A DNA stretch of 64,000 bases from Iris pallida. Lineage: Eukaryota > Streptophyta > Magnoliopsida > Asparagales > Iridaceae. Shown here piece after piece: positions 1 to 11,267 of this stretch (positions are counted from its first letter, which is position 1; the number at the start of each line of letters is the position of its first letter). Under the pieces are notes generated by a model. That model saw nothing but the letters and a program-made list of their open reading frames with translations. It was not told the DNA's origin and made no database searches. The stretch lies in contig JANAVB010002199.1 in assembly GCA_029216955.1 (NCBI GenBank), positions 16,371,620 through 16,435,619 of the forward strand, read 5' to 3'. The translations under genes and the position numbers were made by a program.

Positions 1-692
1 TTCTGGACTGAATGTTATGCGCATAGCTTTCCATGCGCGTGGCATAATATGTGCATGATAATTTGAATATGAGGCTTTATGTTATGCGCATAGCTTTCCT
101 TACTCTTCATAAACTTGAACACAGTCATATCCTGCTTACCTCTCATTTTATACCCTGAAAAATATATATGAGAGTTTGATCTTTCCTGTACTTCTTGTCA
201 TGGCTCATTCCAAACGTAATATTCATTTTTAAGCTAAACTTTCTTTTCTCACATCCTAAAGTAACTATTAATGCTTGTTTGGTTTGTCATAGCATATTTG
301 GTTTGTGCAACTTTAGGCACTGCTCAGGAGCTAAAGTTTGAGTTACATTTGGTATAATTTTGAGGACACTCAAATTGTTTTGGCTAGAAAATAAAAAGTT
401 TGAGATTAAATTACTCATATTAACATCTTCCAAACTTTGGCATATCTCAGGATCTTAGTGGTTCTTCAGTTATAAGGGAATTGAAGTTGGCGATTAGTAA
501 GATGAGATTATCTACTTTACCAAAATATATCTGAAGGCTGGCATAATTCTTCTGGTAAAAGGAATGCAATTATATTTTCTTTTTTTTAGGAAATGGACCT
601 GAACCCGAAATCAATCCGAAGGAAACTATTATTTTATTTTATTTTATTTTACTTAGGACTATAATAATTATTTATTAGTTAAGAGAGAAAGA
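1..692. other. Intergenic DNA, no gene seen
   Basis: AT-rich sequence with no supported coding region. A 19-bp word beginning GTTATGCGCATAG occurs at about 13-32 and again at 81-99, a small local duplication. The stretch around 260-420 looks like an old decayed MITE but has no clean ends. Confidence 0.5.
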
Positions 693-899
693 TTACACCG
701 AAATAGATGGCAAGCGGGCAACAAGCTGCGCCGCCAACCCTTTTTGGATGGCAAAACCAATTCTCTTAAACATTACATCTATAGACTTAGGAGACATGAC
801 ATTACTGTGCATAACTTTTTGGACACTCTTAAGAAGCTCCACAGCATCTGGTGCTAGAAAACCAAACGTGTCAAATGCGAACGAGATGAAAAGTTATGT
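693..899 (-). pseudogene. C-terminal remnant of an unidentified plant protein
   Basis: On the minus strand one frame stays open from about 899 to a TAA stop at 693-695. It reads like real protein: a Phe/Asp-rich start (FAFDTFGFLAPDAVELL), then MHSNVMSP and a basic, Gln/Ala-rich end (KGLAAQLVARLPSISV). A TAA stop lies a few codons upstream, so only about 65 residues remain. It recalls the tail of proteins found repeatedly in plant genomes, often near mobile DNA, but I cannot name the family. Its natural-looking stop suggests a truncated C-terminus rather than a chance ORF. Confidence 0.45.
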
Positions 900-2129
900 A
901 TGTATTGATATATCCTCAATTTATATGGTACGATTCTCTTGGCCAGGTCTACAACTCTAGCAAAGGATTTCAAATACACACATGTGATGTAACTTGGCAA
1001 ATACCGTTTCTAGGATTATAGTTTCTTCCAACTACTATAAAATTATATACCTTACGTTGGATGAAACACTGTGACACAGAAATAGGACACAGATATGACC
1101 AACCACTACCGATATTGATTGATACCGGGTGATACTGAAGTTGGGGTCTATTTGCCGGCCAATTCAGCAAATAAAAATTGAATAAAAAGAAAGAAGTATG
1201 GAAATATAGTGGCAACACAATAGTTCACATAATGATTCAGTTGTTTCGTTTCGAAGATTGACAATGTTATAGTGTGTCGATAAGATATCCTATCGACTCG
1301 ACACACACTAACCATTACCATTTGCATAGAAGTTGTATGTTTACAAATTCATAAAATTGATTCATATTAATATCATTCCACTCAAAACTATTTATCGACG
1401 TTGTACTATGTTTAGATCCATATTAATATTATTCCTTCCAAATTATTTATTGTGATTGTACCGTGTCTGAAGACAAATAAATAATAGTATCTCTTGTGAG
1501 TGGACGATTCAATAATGTTGAATATTATTGATGGAGCCTCTTCCTAATGGGCCAGGAACTGGTGGAGATCGAACACAATTTGACATAATTCTGAAGTAAA
1601 TTGCAATGGAATTGAATAGAAACACAGAATTGGGGAAGAAACTAGGGTTTGCATTATTCAAATGGCTAAGGACAGGAAACACATTACAAGAACTGGAAAA
1701 ACTAAAAAGAAGTAGCAGAATGGCAATACATTTCTTGATCCTTTCCCTCTCTACATGTTTCTATTTATAGAATTGGATATCAGCTCTGATACGGGCTGAT
1801 ACTGCTAGATTCATTGCTGACTGTTCATCCCAGTTGGCATGTATGCTGAGCTGACTTGAGTTATGATTAGTACCCATGCTGATCTGGCAATGCTGAACTG
1901 GCATCATGGTTTGCTGATATGCTGATACTAACTCCCATAGTTAACTGCCATTAATTGTCTATATGGATGCATTTTGAGATAGACCCCCTGGATGGATCCC
2001 ACACTGGCCCCTGACGTTTTCCATAGGATTTACATTGGAAGATCGATCGTCGAAGTCGTGAATAGTTTTGATGAACTCAGGCAGCGCTTTGGCCTCAAGA
2101 TATGTCACGGAAATGCTTTCGACTTCACA
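900..2129. other. Intergenic DNA with one short hairpin
   Basis: No coding region is supported. An imperfect inverted repeat at about 1270-1310 (TAGTGTGTCGA against TCGACACACACTA) could form a hairpin. The remainder is AT-rich and unassigned. Confidence 0.45.
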
Positions 2130-2570
2130 GTATCGGTATCGGAACCGGTATCGAACTATTCCTATGAGTATTGGTATCGGCGATATCGGTAGTATCGGCG
2201 GTTTCGGATCAGAGTATCGAATTTTTTGGTATCGGAAAACAAATAATTATTAATAAATTATTTACATTTAAAAATATATATTTTATACATTTAGGCATAA
2301 TTTTAAGTATTTTCAGTGTTATTTCTTAGTAGTTTTGAAATTAAATGAAATATTAGTCACCCTGACCGATTGGTTACATACAATAGATTTATTTTCTTCT
2401 TTCACATGTTTTTACAATCTTATTATGCTTTAAATTCTTGCTGATTTGTCTTTTTCGTTTAATTTTCTTTGCCGAATTGATCGGAAAGAGAGCCTAAATG
2501 TCGGTATCGGCCAGTATCAGGTATCGGACGGGACATGCCAAACTGTATCGATATCGGCCGATACTTTAAA
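2130..2570 (+). repeat. GATATCGG-rich repeat, copy 1 (MITE-like)
   Basis: A ~440-bp repeat with both ends dense in GGTATCGG / CCGATACC words and an AT-rich centre that includes a TTTACATTTAAAAATATATA stretch. The same sequence recurs in inverted orientation at 3086-3512. The related words at both ends act as degenerate terminal inverted repeats, consistent with a non-autonomous DNA transposon. No ORF is convincing and the superfamily cannot be told. Confidence 0.7.
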
Positions 2571-3085
2571 CCATGTTTCAAGAGACTTCCCCAAACCAGG
2601 GTTTGTTGTGAAAGCCTCAGCACAATTATCTAAACTGATTAGTAACTATCTTGAGCTACCCTCCAGATTTGGTAGCAGCCATGGCTTATAAAGCTCCAAT
2701 GAATTAGATCACCGAAATTCTGTAAATTTCTACAAGAGCCAAAAAAATCTCTCTTACCCCGAGATAGTATTTGCTCAGAATTATTTGCACCAAGTAACCC
2801 TCTCCATATCATGGCACCACACATTGATACATGTATGTTGCTCCTCTCCATATGCTAATTCCAGGATACGCGGTACTGACGTGGCATGCTCGAAAAGTTC
2901 AATTGTATTGCCACCAATACAGGATTTTTAGGGGAGGTACCATTTTTATCAAATGTACTCCTATGTTTATTATAAAGTGCTCTTTCTGGTGGGTGTCTTA
3001 ATTTGCCCTCTTCTGGTGATTACTCATTTTACTAGACACATGCAGTCTCTGGTAATCTGGCACTTAGGTATCAATAAATTCATAG
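2571..3085. other. Spacer between two inverted repeat copies
   Basis: About 515 bp of single-copy-looking DNA between the inverted GATATCGG repeats. A 70-residue minus-strand ORF (2639-2851) is present, but I recognise no family and see no splice context, so it is not called a gene. Confidence 0.4.
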
Positions 3086-3512
3086 TTTAAAGTATTGGCC
3101 GATATCGATCCGATACGGCCGATACCGATACAATTTGGCATGTCCAGATCCGATACGGCCGATACCCGATACTGATCGATACCGACATTGGGGGGTCTCT
3201 TTTTCCGATCAATTTGGCAAAGAAAATTGAAGCATAATAAGATTGTAAAAGCATATAAAAGAAAAAAATTGTTCTAATGCATGTAAACCATCAGTAAGGG
3301 TGACTACTATTTAATTTAATTTCAAAACTACTAAAAAATAACACTGTAAATACTTAAAATTATGCTTAAATGTATAAAATATTATTTTTTAATATCAATA
3401 ATTTATTAATAATTATTTGTTTTCCGATACCAAAAAATCCGATACCCCGATCCGAAACTGCCGATACTACCGATATCGCCGATACTCATAGGAATGGTCC
3501 GATACCGATACT
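3086..3512 (-). repeat. GATATCGG-rich repeat, copy 2 (inverted)
   Basis: Reverse-complement counterpart of 2130-2570. The order of landmarks matches: TTTAAAGTAT edge, CCGATAC cluster, TTTGGCATGTCC, an AATTTGGCAAAGAAAATTGA stretch, the AT-rich core, then CCGATACC words. Copies differ by scattered substitutions and small indels. Together the copies could fold into a ~430-bp hairpin with a ~515-bp loop. It ends about 300 bp past the 3' end of the membrane-protein gene. Confidence 0.7.
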
Positions 3513-3817
3513 GGGAACCTTATCATATTGCAGAATAGAAGGATACATGGACACAATTTTAGAATTTTCAACAGTTTCTAATAATCTAGCACTTTGGATC
3601 ATATTGCAGTACAGAAGGCTACATGTGACATATAATTTGGTCATTATTTCTTACTATATATCATTTAGATCAATACAGTTACACCATGTCTGGAAACAAT
3701 ATTCCAGTTCAGACTACATTTAACACTACTAGCTAGTAACCACCAAAACAGAATTACAAACCAGTACACTTACTAGATCACAGTTCTTGCCTGGCTGGCT
3801 GCCTGGCTGGCTGTTCA

Positions 3818-6170
3818 TCAGAACCTGGCCTCGACGCCGTAGTGCCTCTTCAGCGCCCGCGGCAGATAGACTGGCAGCAGGAAACCGAACAGGTTGAAGC
3901 CCCAGAAGACCATGTTGGCGACGGCCAGTCCCCTCCCCACCGAGACCCTCATCCCCGACCCCTCGACCTCCTCTTTGGCGATCTCGCCGGCCAGCCACTC
4001 GGAGATCGTTATCAGCCTCTTGGCGTTGAAGAAGATCGGCACGAATGCCCTCATTGGCAGTGAGAAGCGCCTGTTGAACGTGACTCCCTCCATGAAGATC
4101 TTGGTAGAACAACATACTTATTGAGGGTTAGGAAGTTATATATATAAGAAGTGCCACAGTTGATCATTTAAGATTTGGCTATGAATGCAAATTGTATCAT
4201 CATACTTTGTTATCTATACTCTTTATGTATATAAACAAAGTTTGAGTTATTCATGAAATTTATAAATAAAATAAAAGATTATATTTATTTACCTGCCAAT
4301 TAGCCTTCTATAGTTTATGCCATGATCATGTGTTCATAGCTACCACTTAAACTAGAAGATGGTAGATAGGTCTACCTACATGTCAATTGACTGTATTAAA
4401 TACAAGGTAAGGAGGTTGATGTCAGGCCGACATTAGAGGTAAGTGTTCCGTTTATTCGAATCGAACCGAAATGGTCAAATCGAATCAACGAACTTTTCAA
4501 AATATAAAACCGAAACTGAATGTTTGTTGTATTTCAAAGTTGTGTCCAAAGTTGAACTACTTATTAAATTATCAAAATTGGACTTTAAAACACATTTATA
4601 GAATTGTTATTTTCAGAATATACACATTTTTAATCATTAAATATTCATAAAATTTTAGGTAATTATATAATCATATGTCTTATTCGATTTTTGATATTGG
4701 ACACAAACTAAAAACCAAAACAGAATATATTTTTTCCCAGACCAAACCCAATCTCTTATTTGGTCTCGATCCAAAGCACCCTAGACTTGACATCCACCAT
4801 CCGGTCGTATAGATTTTAGGCTAAATTTCAACTTGATACCCCTCAACTATTCAAGTTTTTCAACTTGATATCATAAACTTTAATATTATAAACTTAATAC
4901 CTCAAATATAATTGTACAGCTTAATATCCTAACAGTATTAATGAAAAATTTAAAATGACAAAAATAGCTCTTCATTTGTGTGATCACTTCAAATACTCCC
5001 AAGGAGAAGGATGGAAGTAATTTGGTAAAAAAGCTTCCTTTTTTTTTTGTTGAAATGGAAAAATTGATATCTAGTTACGGAGGGTATCGATTTAGAAATA
5101 TTTAATAATTGAGGATAGTGATTGGTATCATATTAAAGTTTAGGGTAGCAAATTAAAAAGCTTGAATAGTTGATGAATTTTTTTTTTGGCTTAATTGCAA
5201 CTTGATACCCTCAACTATTCCCATTTTTCAAATTGATACCCTAAACTTTTTTTTGTAACAACTTGATACCCTGAAATAAAATTGGACGAAAATATCCCTA
5301 ATATAATTTCAAAACTACACCCCTCCACCCAAAAACTATTCTGCTAAAAAGTAAAAGGGAGGGATAATTTTGTCCTTTTTTAAATTTTGGGTATCAGATT
5401 GAAAATAATAAATAGTTGATGGTATCAAGTTGTTGAGTAAAAAAGTTTAGGATATCAAGTTGAAAAACAGGAATAGTTGAGGGTATCAAGTTGCAATTAA
5501 GCCTTTTTTTTTTCAAGATGTCCGACGATACGTACGAGACTTTGTACATGCTGCATTGCATATCTTTTGGACCCATTGTCCTCCAACTTCTAACATTATT
5601 ATAAATGGAAGGAATAATACATTCCTGGCTCTATCCACTAATATTCTGTCATCCAGTCTGGATCTTATACCTCTTTAACAAAACTACTGTTTGTGGAGTT
5701 TTTGGACTTTATTTGTATGAAAATGGATCAATATGTACATATACCTGGCATGCAAGGAGGAAGACGTGGGGCGCGGCGGCCTTGATCCCCTCCTTGTCCC
5801 CGGCAAGGACGCCGTGCAGTATGTATCCGCCGGGGAGCAGCAGCCCGACGAGGGCCGCCGCGGAGACGTAGGCGGAGAGGAGGCGGTTCCCCCGCCCGAA
5901 TACGGGGGCCGGAGACGACGACGCAGACGTCGGCGGGAAGGAGGAGGAGGACAGGAGGTACACGTAGGGGACCGAGAGCGCCACGAACGACACGTCGGCC
6001 GGAGACACCATCCCCGTCGACGCGAGCACCGCCGCCGCCGCCAGCGCGTTCAGATGCCGGAACGACAGGAGCCGGCCCCGCGGCTCGTGCGGCGGCGGCG
6101 CCGGTGGCGGCGCGGCTGCGGCGGCGGCGTCGGCGGCGGCATTGGTGGGTTGTTCCACTGCTCCTGACAT
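3818..6170 (-). CDS. Plant membrane protein of unknown function (DUF7733-like), two exons
   Basis: Exon 1 is 5745-6170 and exon 2 is 3818-4099. The intron (4100-5744) has donor CAG|GTATAT and acceptor CCAAG|ATC, both phase 0. The joined protein has 235 residues. I chose the ATG at 6168-6170 because the upstream in-frame sequence is low-complexity and UTR-like. Residues 1-35 are Ala/Pro-rich and probably disordered. Hydrophobic segments lie near 40-73, 98-122, 132-147 and 197-222, so it should be a multi-pass membrane protein. The second half has the conserved-looking stretch MRAFVPIFFNAKRLITISEWL and the ending NLFGFLLPVYLPRALKR. This matches a plant-only family I recall as DUF7733; the name is from memory. 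Exon 1 is far more GC-rich than its surroundings. Function unknown. Confidence 0.85.
4814..5175. repeat. Degenerate MITE-like inverted repeat in intron
   Basis: The left side reads GGCTAAATTTCAACTTGATA and CCCCTCAACTATTCAAG. The right side carries the reverse complement (GCTTGAATAGTTGATGAA), preceded by AAAGTTTAGGGTA. It belongs to the same family as the neighbouring 5188-5503 element but is more decayed. The ends cannot be fixed exactly. Confidence 0.6.
5188..5503. mobile_element. MITE with GGCTTAATTGCAAC terminal inverted repeats
   Basis: The termini GGCTTAATTGCAACTTGATA and (as reverse complement) TATCAAGTTGCAATTAAGCC are perfect inverted repeats. Inner TTGATACCCT words continue the symmetry across much of the 316 bp. 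T-runs flank both ends, which hides any target-site duplication. It is non-coding, non-autonomous and inside the intron of the membrane-protein gene. Confidence 0.75.
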
Positions 6171-6379
6171 TGATTCTTCTTTCTTCTTCTTTTGCTTGTT
6201 GCTCTGTTGCTCTGTTCTCGTTCTGTTCTTGTAAGAGAGTAAGGTTTCGGTGGCTGATATGGAGTACACGTGTGGAGTCCGTGTCCAACATATGGACGAC
6301 ACGTGTGTACGTGGAATTGGAGCAGTTGGCTTGCGGTTAGCCTAGTGTTTCGTGTGGCAGACAGGGTGTTTGTTTGTTA

Positions 6380-7836
6380 GGGCTGTCCGTATTTGGAGGT
6401 GGGATTTGGATTTTTATGGATTTGGAGAGAAATCCATAGAATTCTATGTTTGGTTGGAGATGGATTTGGATATGGAAAATATGACAAAATCCAAAACTTG
6501 GATTTTGTTGGATTTGGAAGGAAAAAATTAGTTATTCTTTAATAATTTTGTTAAAATATTTATTCTTTAATAATTTTGTTAAAATATTTATTCTTTAATA
6601 ATTTTGTTAAAAATTAGTAAATTAAAAATTAGTTATTCTTTAATAATTTTGTTAAAATATTTATTCTTTAATAATTTCGTTAAAAATTAGTTAATTAATA
6701 AAAAACTAACTAATAGTTAGTTTTCATAATTATATTCTAAGTTAATAATTTATTAATTAATAATTTTATTATTTAATGATTTATAATAATCCTAATTAAT
6801 AATTTATTAGTTTATTAATCATAATTATAATAAATTTATTGATCATAACCATAATCTTAATTAATAATTTATTAATTAATATCCAATTATAATCATAATT
6901 AATAATCTATTAGTATTATTATAATATTAATTAATAATTTGTTAATAACTATTTTATTATAATCTTAATTAATAATATTTTAATCACGATTAGAATCATA
7001 TTTTATGATAATTTAATTAATAATTTACTAATCATCATTATATTAATTCATAATTATTATTTTTAAAATATTTAATTTATAGTTAATTAAAACTAATTAA
7101 TATTTATTTAAAAATTAACTAATCATTAATTATTAATTATTAATCGTTAATTATTAATTTTATAATTATAATAATCGTTATATATTGAAAAATTATTAAT
7201 CGTTAATTATTAAAAATTGTTAATTGTTAATTATTAATTACTAATCGTTAATTATAATTTATAATTATTAATCCTTAATTAAAAATTATTAATTGTTAAT
7301 TATTAATTATTAATCATGAATTATAATTTATAATTATTAATCGTTATTTATTAATCATTATTTATTTAAAAATTAACTAATCGTTAATTATTAATTTTAT
7401 AATTACTAATCATTAATTATAATTTATAATTATTAATCGTTAATTAAAAATTATTAATCGTTAATTATTAATTATTGATCGTTAATTATAATTTATAATT
7501 ATTAATTATTAAACGTTATTTATTTAAAAATTAACTAATTGTTAGTTATTAATTTTATAATTAATAATAACTAATCGTTAATTATTAATTATTTATCGTT
7601 AATTATTAATTATTTATCGTTAATTATTAATTTTATAGTTAATCATAATTAATTAATAGCTTAATTATTGATCATGACTATAATTTAGTTATTAATCATA
7701 AATCCAAATTCTATGTTTGGTTGGAGTTGGATTTAGACTTGGAATTGGATTTTGAAATCCATGATTTGGATTTGGATTTGAATTTTGGATTTCCAAATCC
7801 AAAACCAAAATCCAAATCCATTTACCAAACAAGCCC
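6380..7836. mobile_element. Harbinger/Tourist-like element with expanded AT-rich core
   Basis: Left end GGGCTGTCCGTATTTGGAG; right end, as reverse complement, GGGCTTGTTTGGTAAATGGA. Both sides are flanked by TTA (6377-6379 and 7837-7839), the 3-bp TSD typical of PIF/Harbinger. Subterminal GGATTTGGATTT words appear on both sides in inverted orientation. The centre (about 6530-7690) is a >1.1 kb degenerate array of TTAATTATTAAT-type words, unusually long for a MITE. No transposase is visible. Confidence 0.8.
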
Positions 7837-7839
7837 TTA

Positions 7840-8288
7840 GAGCATCTCCAACCCTATTGTTACTTTGGAAAAAAGTTAATGCCACATAGGAATGACAAAA
7901 TTTTATTCAAAAGTTCTTCTCCAATGCAATTGTCAAGTCAATTGTGAAACTTATGTGGCAAAAATTAAAGAAGACATTGTGAAATTGATCGTCTTGTTCT
8001 AGACAATGCACTTGACAATGTCTTCTCTTCCATGTCATCAATTATGAATAAAAAATATTAGAAAAAAGAAAGAAGATGAGTAGTTGTCTTAAAAGTTAGT
8101 CTTGGAAGTTGGAAAAAATATTTTTTATTGTCTTCTCAATACTTTTGCATTGGAGAGAGTTTTTCTATCTCATTGTCGTTTGAGATATAATTTTGCCACA
8201 TAAACAAGACATTGTCTTGTGGCTCATGCCACATAGGAGCCATCTAAGACTCACAACACTTAACAAGACAATAGGGTTGGAGATGCTC
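7840..8288. mobile_element. Harbinger-like MITE (GAGCATCTCCAACCC ends)
   Basis: Perfect terminal inverted repeats GAGCATCTCCAACCCTATTG / CAATAGGGTTGGAGATGCTC enclose 449 bp. TTA flanks both sides (7837-7839 and 8289-8291). The left TTA is also the right TSD of the preceding element, so the two abut through one shared TTA. Non-coding. Confidence 0.88.
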
Positions 8289-8291
8289 TTA

Positions 8292-8972
8292 TTCTGGAGC
8301 TGCTACATGGACCGCGGTCTTGTCGCGGCTTTTCATGGGAGGAAAGTCTAAACATGGGGGCACGTAGGCGTGGGCCAGACATGTTGTCACCACTTATGCG
8401 GCCAGTTTAGCATTTTTCTTACTATTCAGATCTTCCAATCCTCCGATTTTCGTAGGGTTATTTAAGTAATAGAATCTGATATAATATATAATTTTATAAT
8501 TTGGGTCTCTAAAAAATTTCACATTAGAGTGTGGGTCTCATTTTAACAGTTTACGTTACCAATTTCGAGTCATGTGGAGATTCGAAACTCTAATGTTAGA
8601 CAATTTAGATACTGAAATCTTAATATCGCATGTTATATGCGACCTTATTACTAAATAATTATATTTTACAATACTTTTACACGGACCGAAAGGAGGACCG
8701 ATACATGAACGACGTCACATTTCAGCCTTACATTGGTCGGAATTTTTAAACAATTAACACAAGTTTCTCACAGTTAGAAGTACTTTGTTTCCAATAGTCT
8801 TTATTAACATGTCTTAGTGCAAAATTCATGGTGTTTTGTTCTTAACTCTTTCCTTCGGAATGTGTTCGACTAGTGTATTGTGAAACCAACATCATTGCAC
8901 ACATCTTTGGGCTGGTTGTCTGGTTTCATTGTACACTTCTTTGGGATGGTTGTCTGGTTCATTTAGTTATAA
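8292..8972. other. Intergenic DNA, nothing recognised
   Basis: AT-rich sequence without a credible ORF, RNA gene or repeat boundary. It separates the tandem MITE pair at 6380-8288 from the second pair beginning at 8973. Confidence 0.5.
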
Positions 8973-9356
8973 GAGCATCATTAATAGTTGGGGCTGAGAA
9001 ATGCAATCTCAGGCCCAAAATATTACTAGAAAGTAAATTGTGGAATGGGTTGTGACTACATAAGAATAGTAGTACTTTATGCTTCAGGCCCAATGTAAAA
9101 TAAAAAGTGGTCAAGAAAATTATAAAATCTAGGATTTAAAATTTTGGGCTCCAAATTGGAGCTTACTATTATGTAAAATTATTTCCTACATACTGAATCT
9201 AGAAATTCAAGGACCCAACCTATAGCACCTGTGGGTGGGTTGGGCCCGAAAATGTAGAAATTGGAACTAAACATGGGACTTATTATTCTACTGAATGAGC
9301 TTCTAGATTCTGAATGTAGAATGTAGAAATTGGGATGGAGCTTACTAATGATGCTC
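8973..9356. mobile_element. Harbinger-like MITE (GAGCATCATTAATAG ends), copy 1
   Basis: Left end GAGCATCATTAATAGTTGGG and right end CTTACTAATGATGCTC are inverted repeats. TAA flanks both sides (8970-8972 and 9357-9359). Length is 384 bp. Internal TCTAGAAATT and GGCCCAACC words recur in the adjoining second copy. Confidence 0.85.
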
Positions 9357-9632
9357 TAAGAGCATCATTAATAGTTGGGACTCTCCAATGCAATTTGGAG
9401 TCCAAAATTTCAAAAAAAGAGTAAATGTAGAATGGGTTGGATTTGTATGAGAATAGTAGGAAATGATAAAGTGAGCTCCGGTCTCAAAAATTGTGTGGTC
9501 AAAAATTAATGTAGGAAAAAAAATAATATAAAGTTTAGAATCTAGAAAGTTGGGCTCCAAATTGGAACTTACTATTATACAAAACGAATTTCTACAATTT
9601 AGAATCTAGAAATTGGGAGGCCCAACCCTTAG

Positions 9633-11212
9633 TGTCACGCCCCGATTCCGTAGAATCGATAGTCGTCCCCCGGGCGTGATGCCGTGCGAACCTAAGTTGC
9701 GATCGCACAAGGCATAGTCATAAGGTTATCCGAAACACAATATCAAGTTAGAGTACGCAGAGAAATTGAATGACACATTTGAAATAGAAATAGACTTTTT
9801 CATTGATGATAATAAAACTTTACATAGACTCCTTTACAATCATTATCGCGCGGGCTACAACATGACTCGACTTACAAAATGAACGCCGATGAGATAGTCG
9901 TTCCATACATTATATCCCTTTTTACAAGCAAAAACTATTACACATTTCCACCTGCTATCGAGGCGAGTCGAGTCGTCATCTTCTTTTGGACTGAGTGCGG
10001 GTCTTCTTCAAAAGGATTCCAGAAACAAGCCTTTATACGGACGAGGCTTCAAAGTATCCACGCCGCCTTGAGATTTTAGGTGGCACGCCCTTCGTGGTTC
10101 GGGGTACCTGCGTGGAGAGCGAGGATCAGTACATTACACTTTGTACTGGTGCGTGGCAAGTTAAGTTCCAAGCTCTCATTTGGTTGAATGAGTTTATATG
10201 ACTTAGTTCATGAATGTTTCTAACCATCCTAATGAATTTCAAGCGAGCATTGACAAGCATAACGTAATTTACATTGGAACTTACCCCCGGCGGGCCGTGC
10301 CGCGCCTTATGAATACTCACCATGTTCTTCCCTGTCAATTGTTATCATTTCCATACGAAGTGCAATATTACGTGTGATTGGTCACTGACACCACAAGCCA
10401 TCCTGGACTTATAGCTTTGTTAGTCGGGCCCCTTTCAACGCAAGTAGCGAGCCCCGCTGAAAGTCCCCGTCTAACCCGTGCTATCATCCAGCACAGCTAT
10501 ACCGTGTTTCCTCCTAGGCCGAGTCGGTCCCGTGGCCCCGGGTTATCGCTCGAGGAAACTTTCTCCTTGTCGACAAGTTGTCCAATGACCGAGTTAAGAC
10601 ATTATTCAGTTATTAAGGTATAGCCTTCGTTCTCTTTGAAACTTAATCATTTTTACCGTGCTCGTGCCCTTGTATCCATTCTTTCTTCTGCAACAACATT
10701 ATCGATTTACTTAAGAAGGGGTCGAGAAGAGAAGGGTCAGCCACTCACCTTGAGTTTACTTCGGCGAGAGAACTTGCTGGTTGCGCTAGACGTCGCCTAC
10801 GCGATTACCTGAAATCGCACAAGCAACCGATTAGAACAATGCATTATTCAAGGAGTTCGATAGGAAATGCGAGTTCGAAATGCAAGCCATGAAAACCATC
10901 GAAAATATTCACGAAAGCGCATTCAGAAAACAAAGCCAAAACCAACGCAAGCGGCGTGAAAACCAGAGCAACGGGAGGTCTCTCCCGACTCAGCCGTAGA
11001 GTCAATCCTCGAGGCACAGCCAGCTGAATATGGGACTTGGTTCCGAAGAAGACATTCCATAACGAGGAATGGGTCTTAATTCAACCGTTCCCGTTCGATC
11101 GACTTGGCCGATCCCGATCTATCGGTCCCGACCGAATCGATAGCGACAGTGTTCCTTTCTCGCGCACCCCGTGGACAGAGTACGGGGCACGATGTAGGGA
11201 CGGGGTACTACA
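9633..11212 (-). repeat. 3' LTR of gypsy A
   Basis: A 1580-bp LTR, the same length as its partner at 44577-46156. By eye I count roughly 35 substitutions between them (~2%), mostly C/T and G/A transitions. Plus-strand ends are TGTCACGCCCCG and GGGGTACTACA. The short ORFs inside it occur in both LTRs and have no gene-like features. Confidence 0.92.
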
Positions 11213-11267
11213 CCATAACCAACTAAGAAAAAGTTTCGTCCTCGAAACTTAAGAATAGAACCTACCT

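Larger units (their letters stand above)
4100..5744 (-). other. Intron of the DUF7733-like gene
   Basis: A 1645-bp AT-rich intron bounded by canonical GT and AG, holding two related MITE-like repeats (4814-5175 and 5188-5503). The segment 4380-4800 is unassigned intronic sequence. Confidence 0.8.

Noticed and set aside
5733..6167. 144-residue plus-strand ORF and a second minus-strand frame over exon 1 of the membrane-protein gene
   Set aside because: These are shadow frames of a GC-rich exon. The chosen frame alone continues through canonical splice sites into a sensible second exon and has membrane segments.
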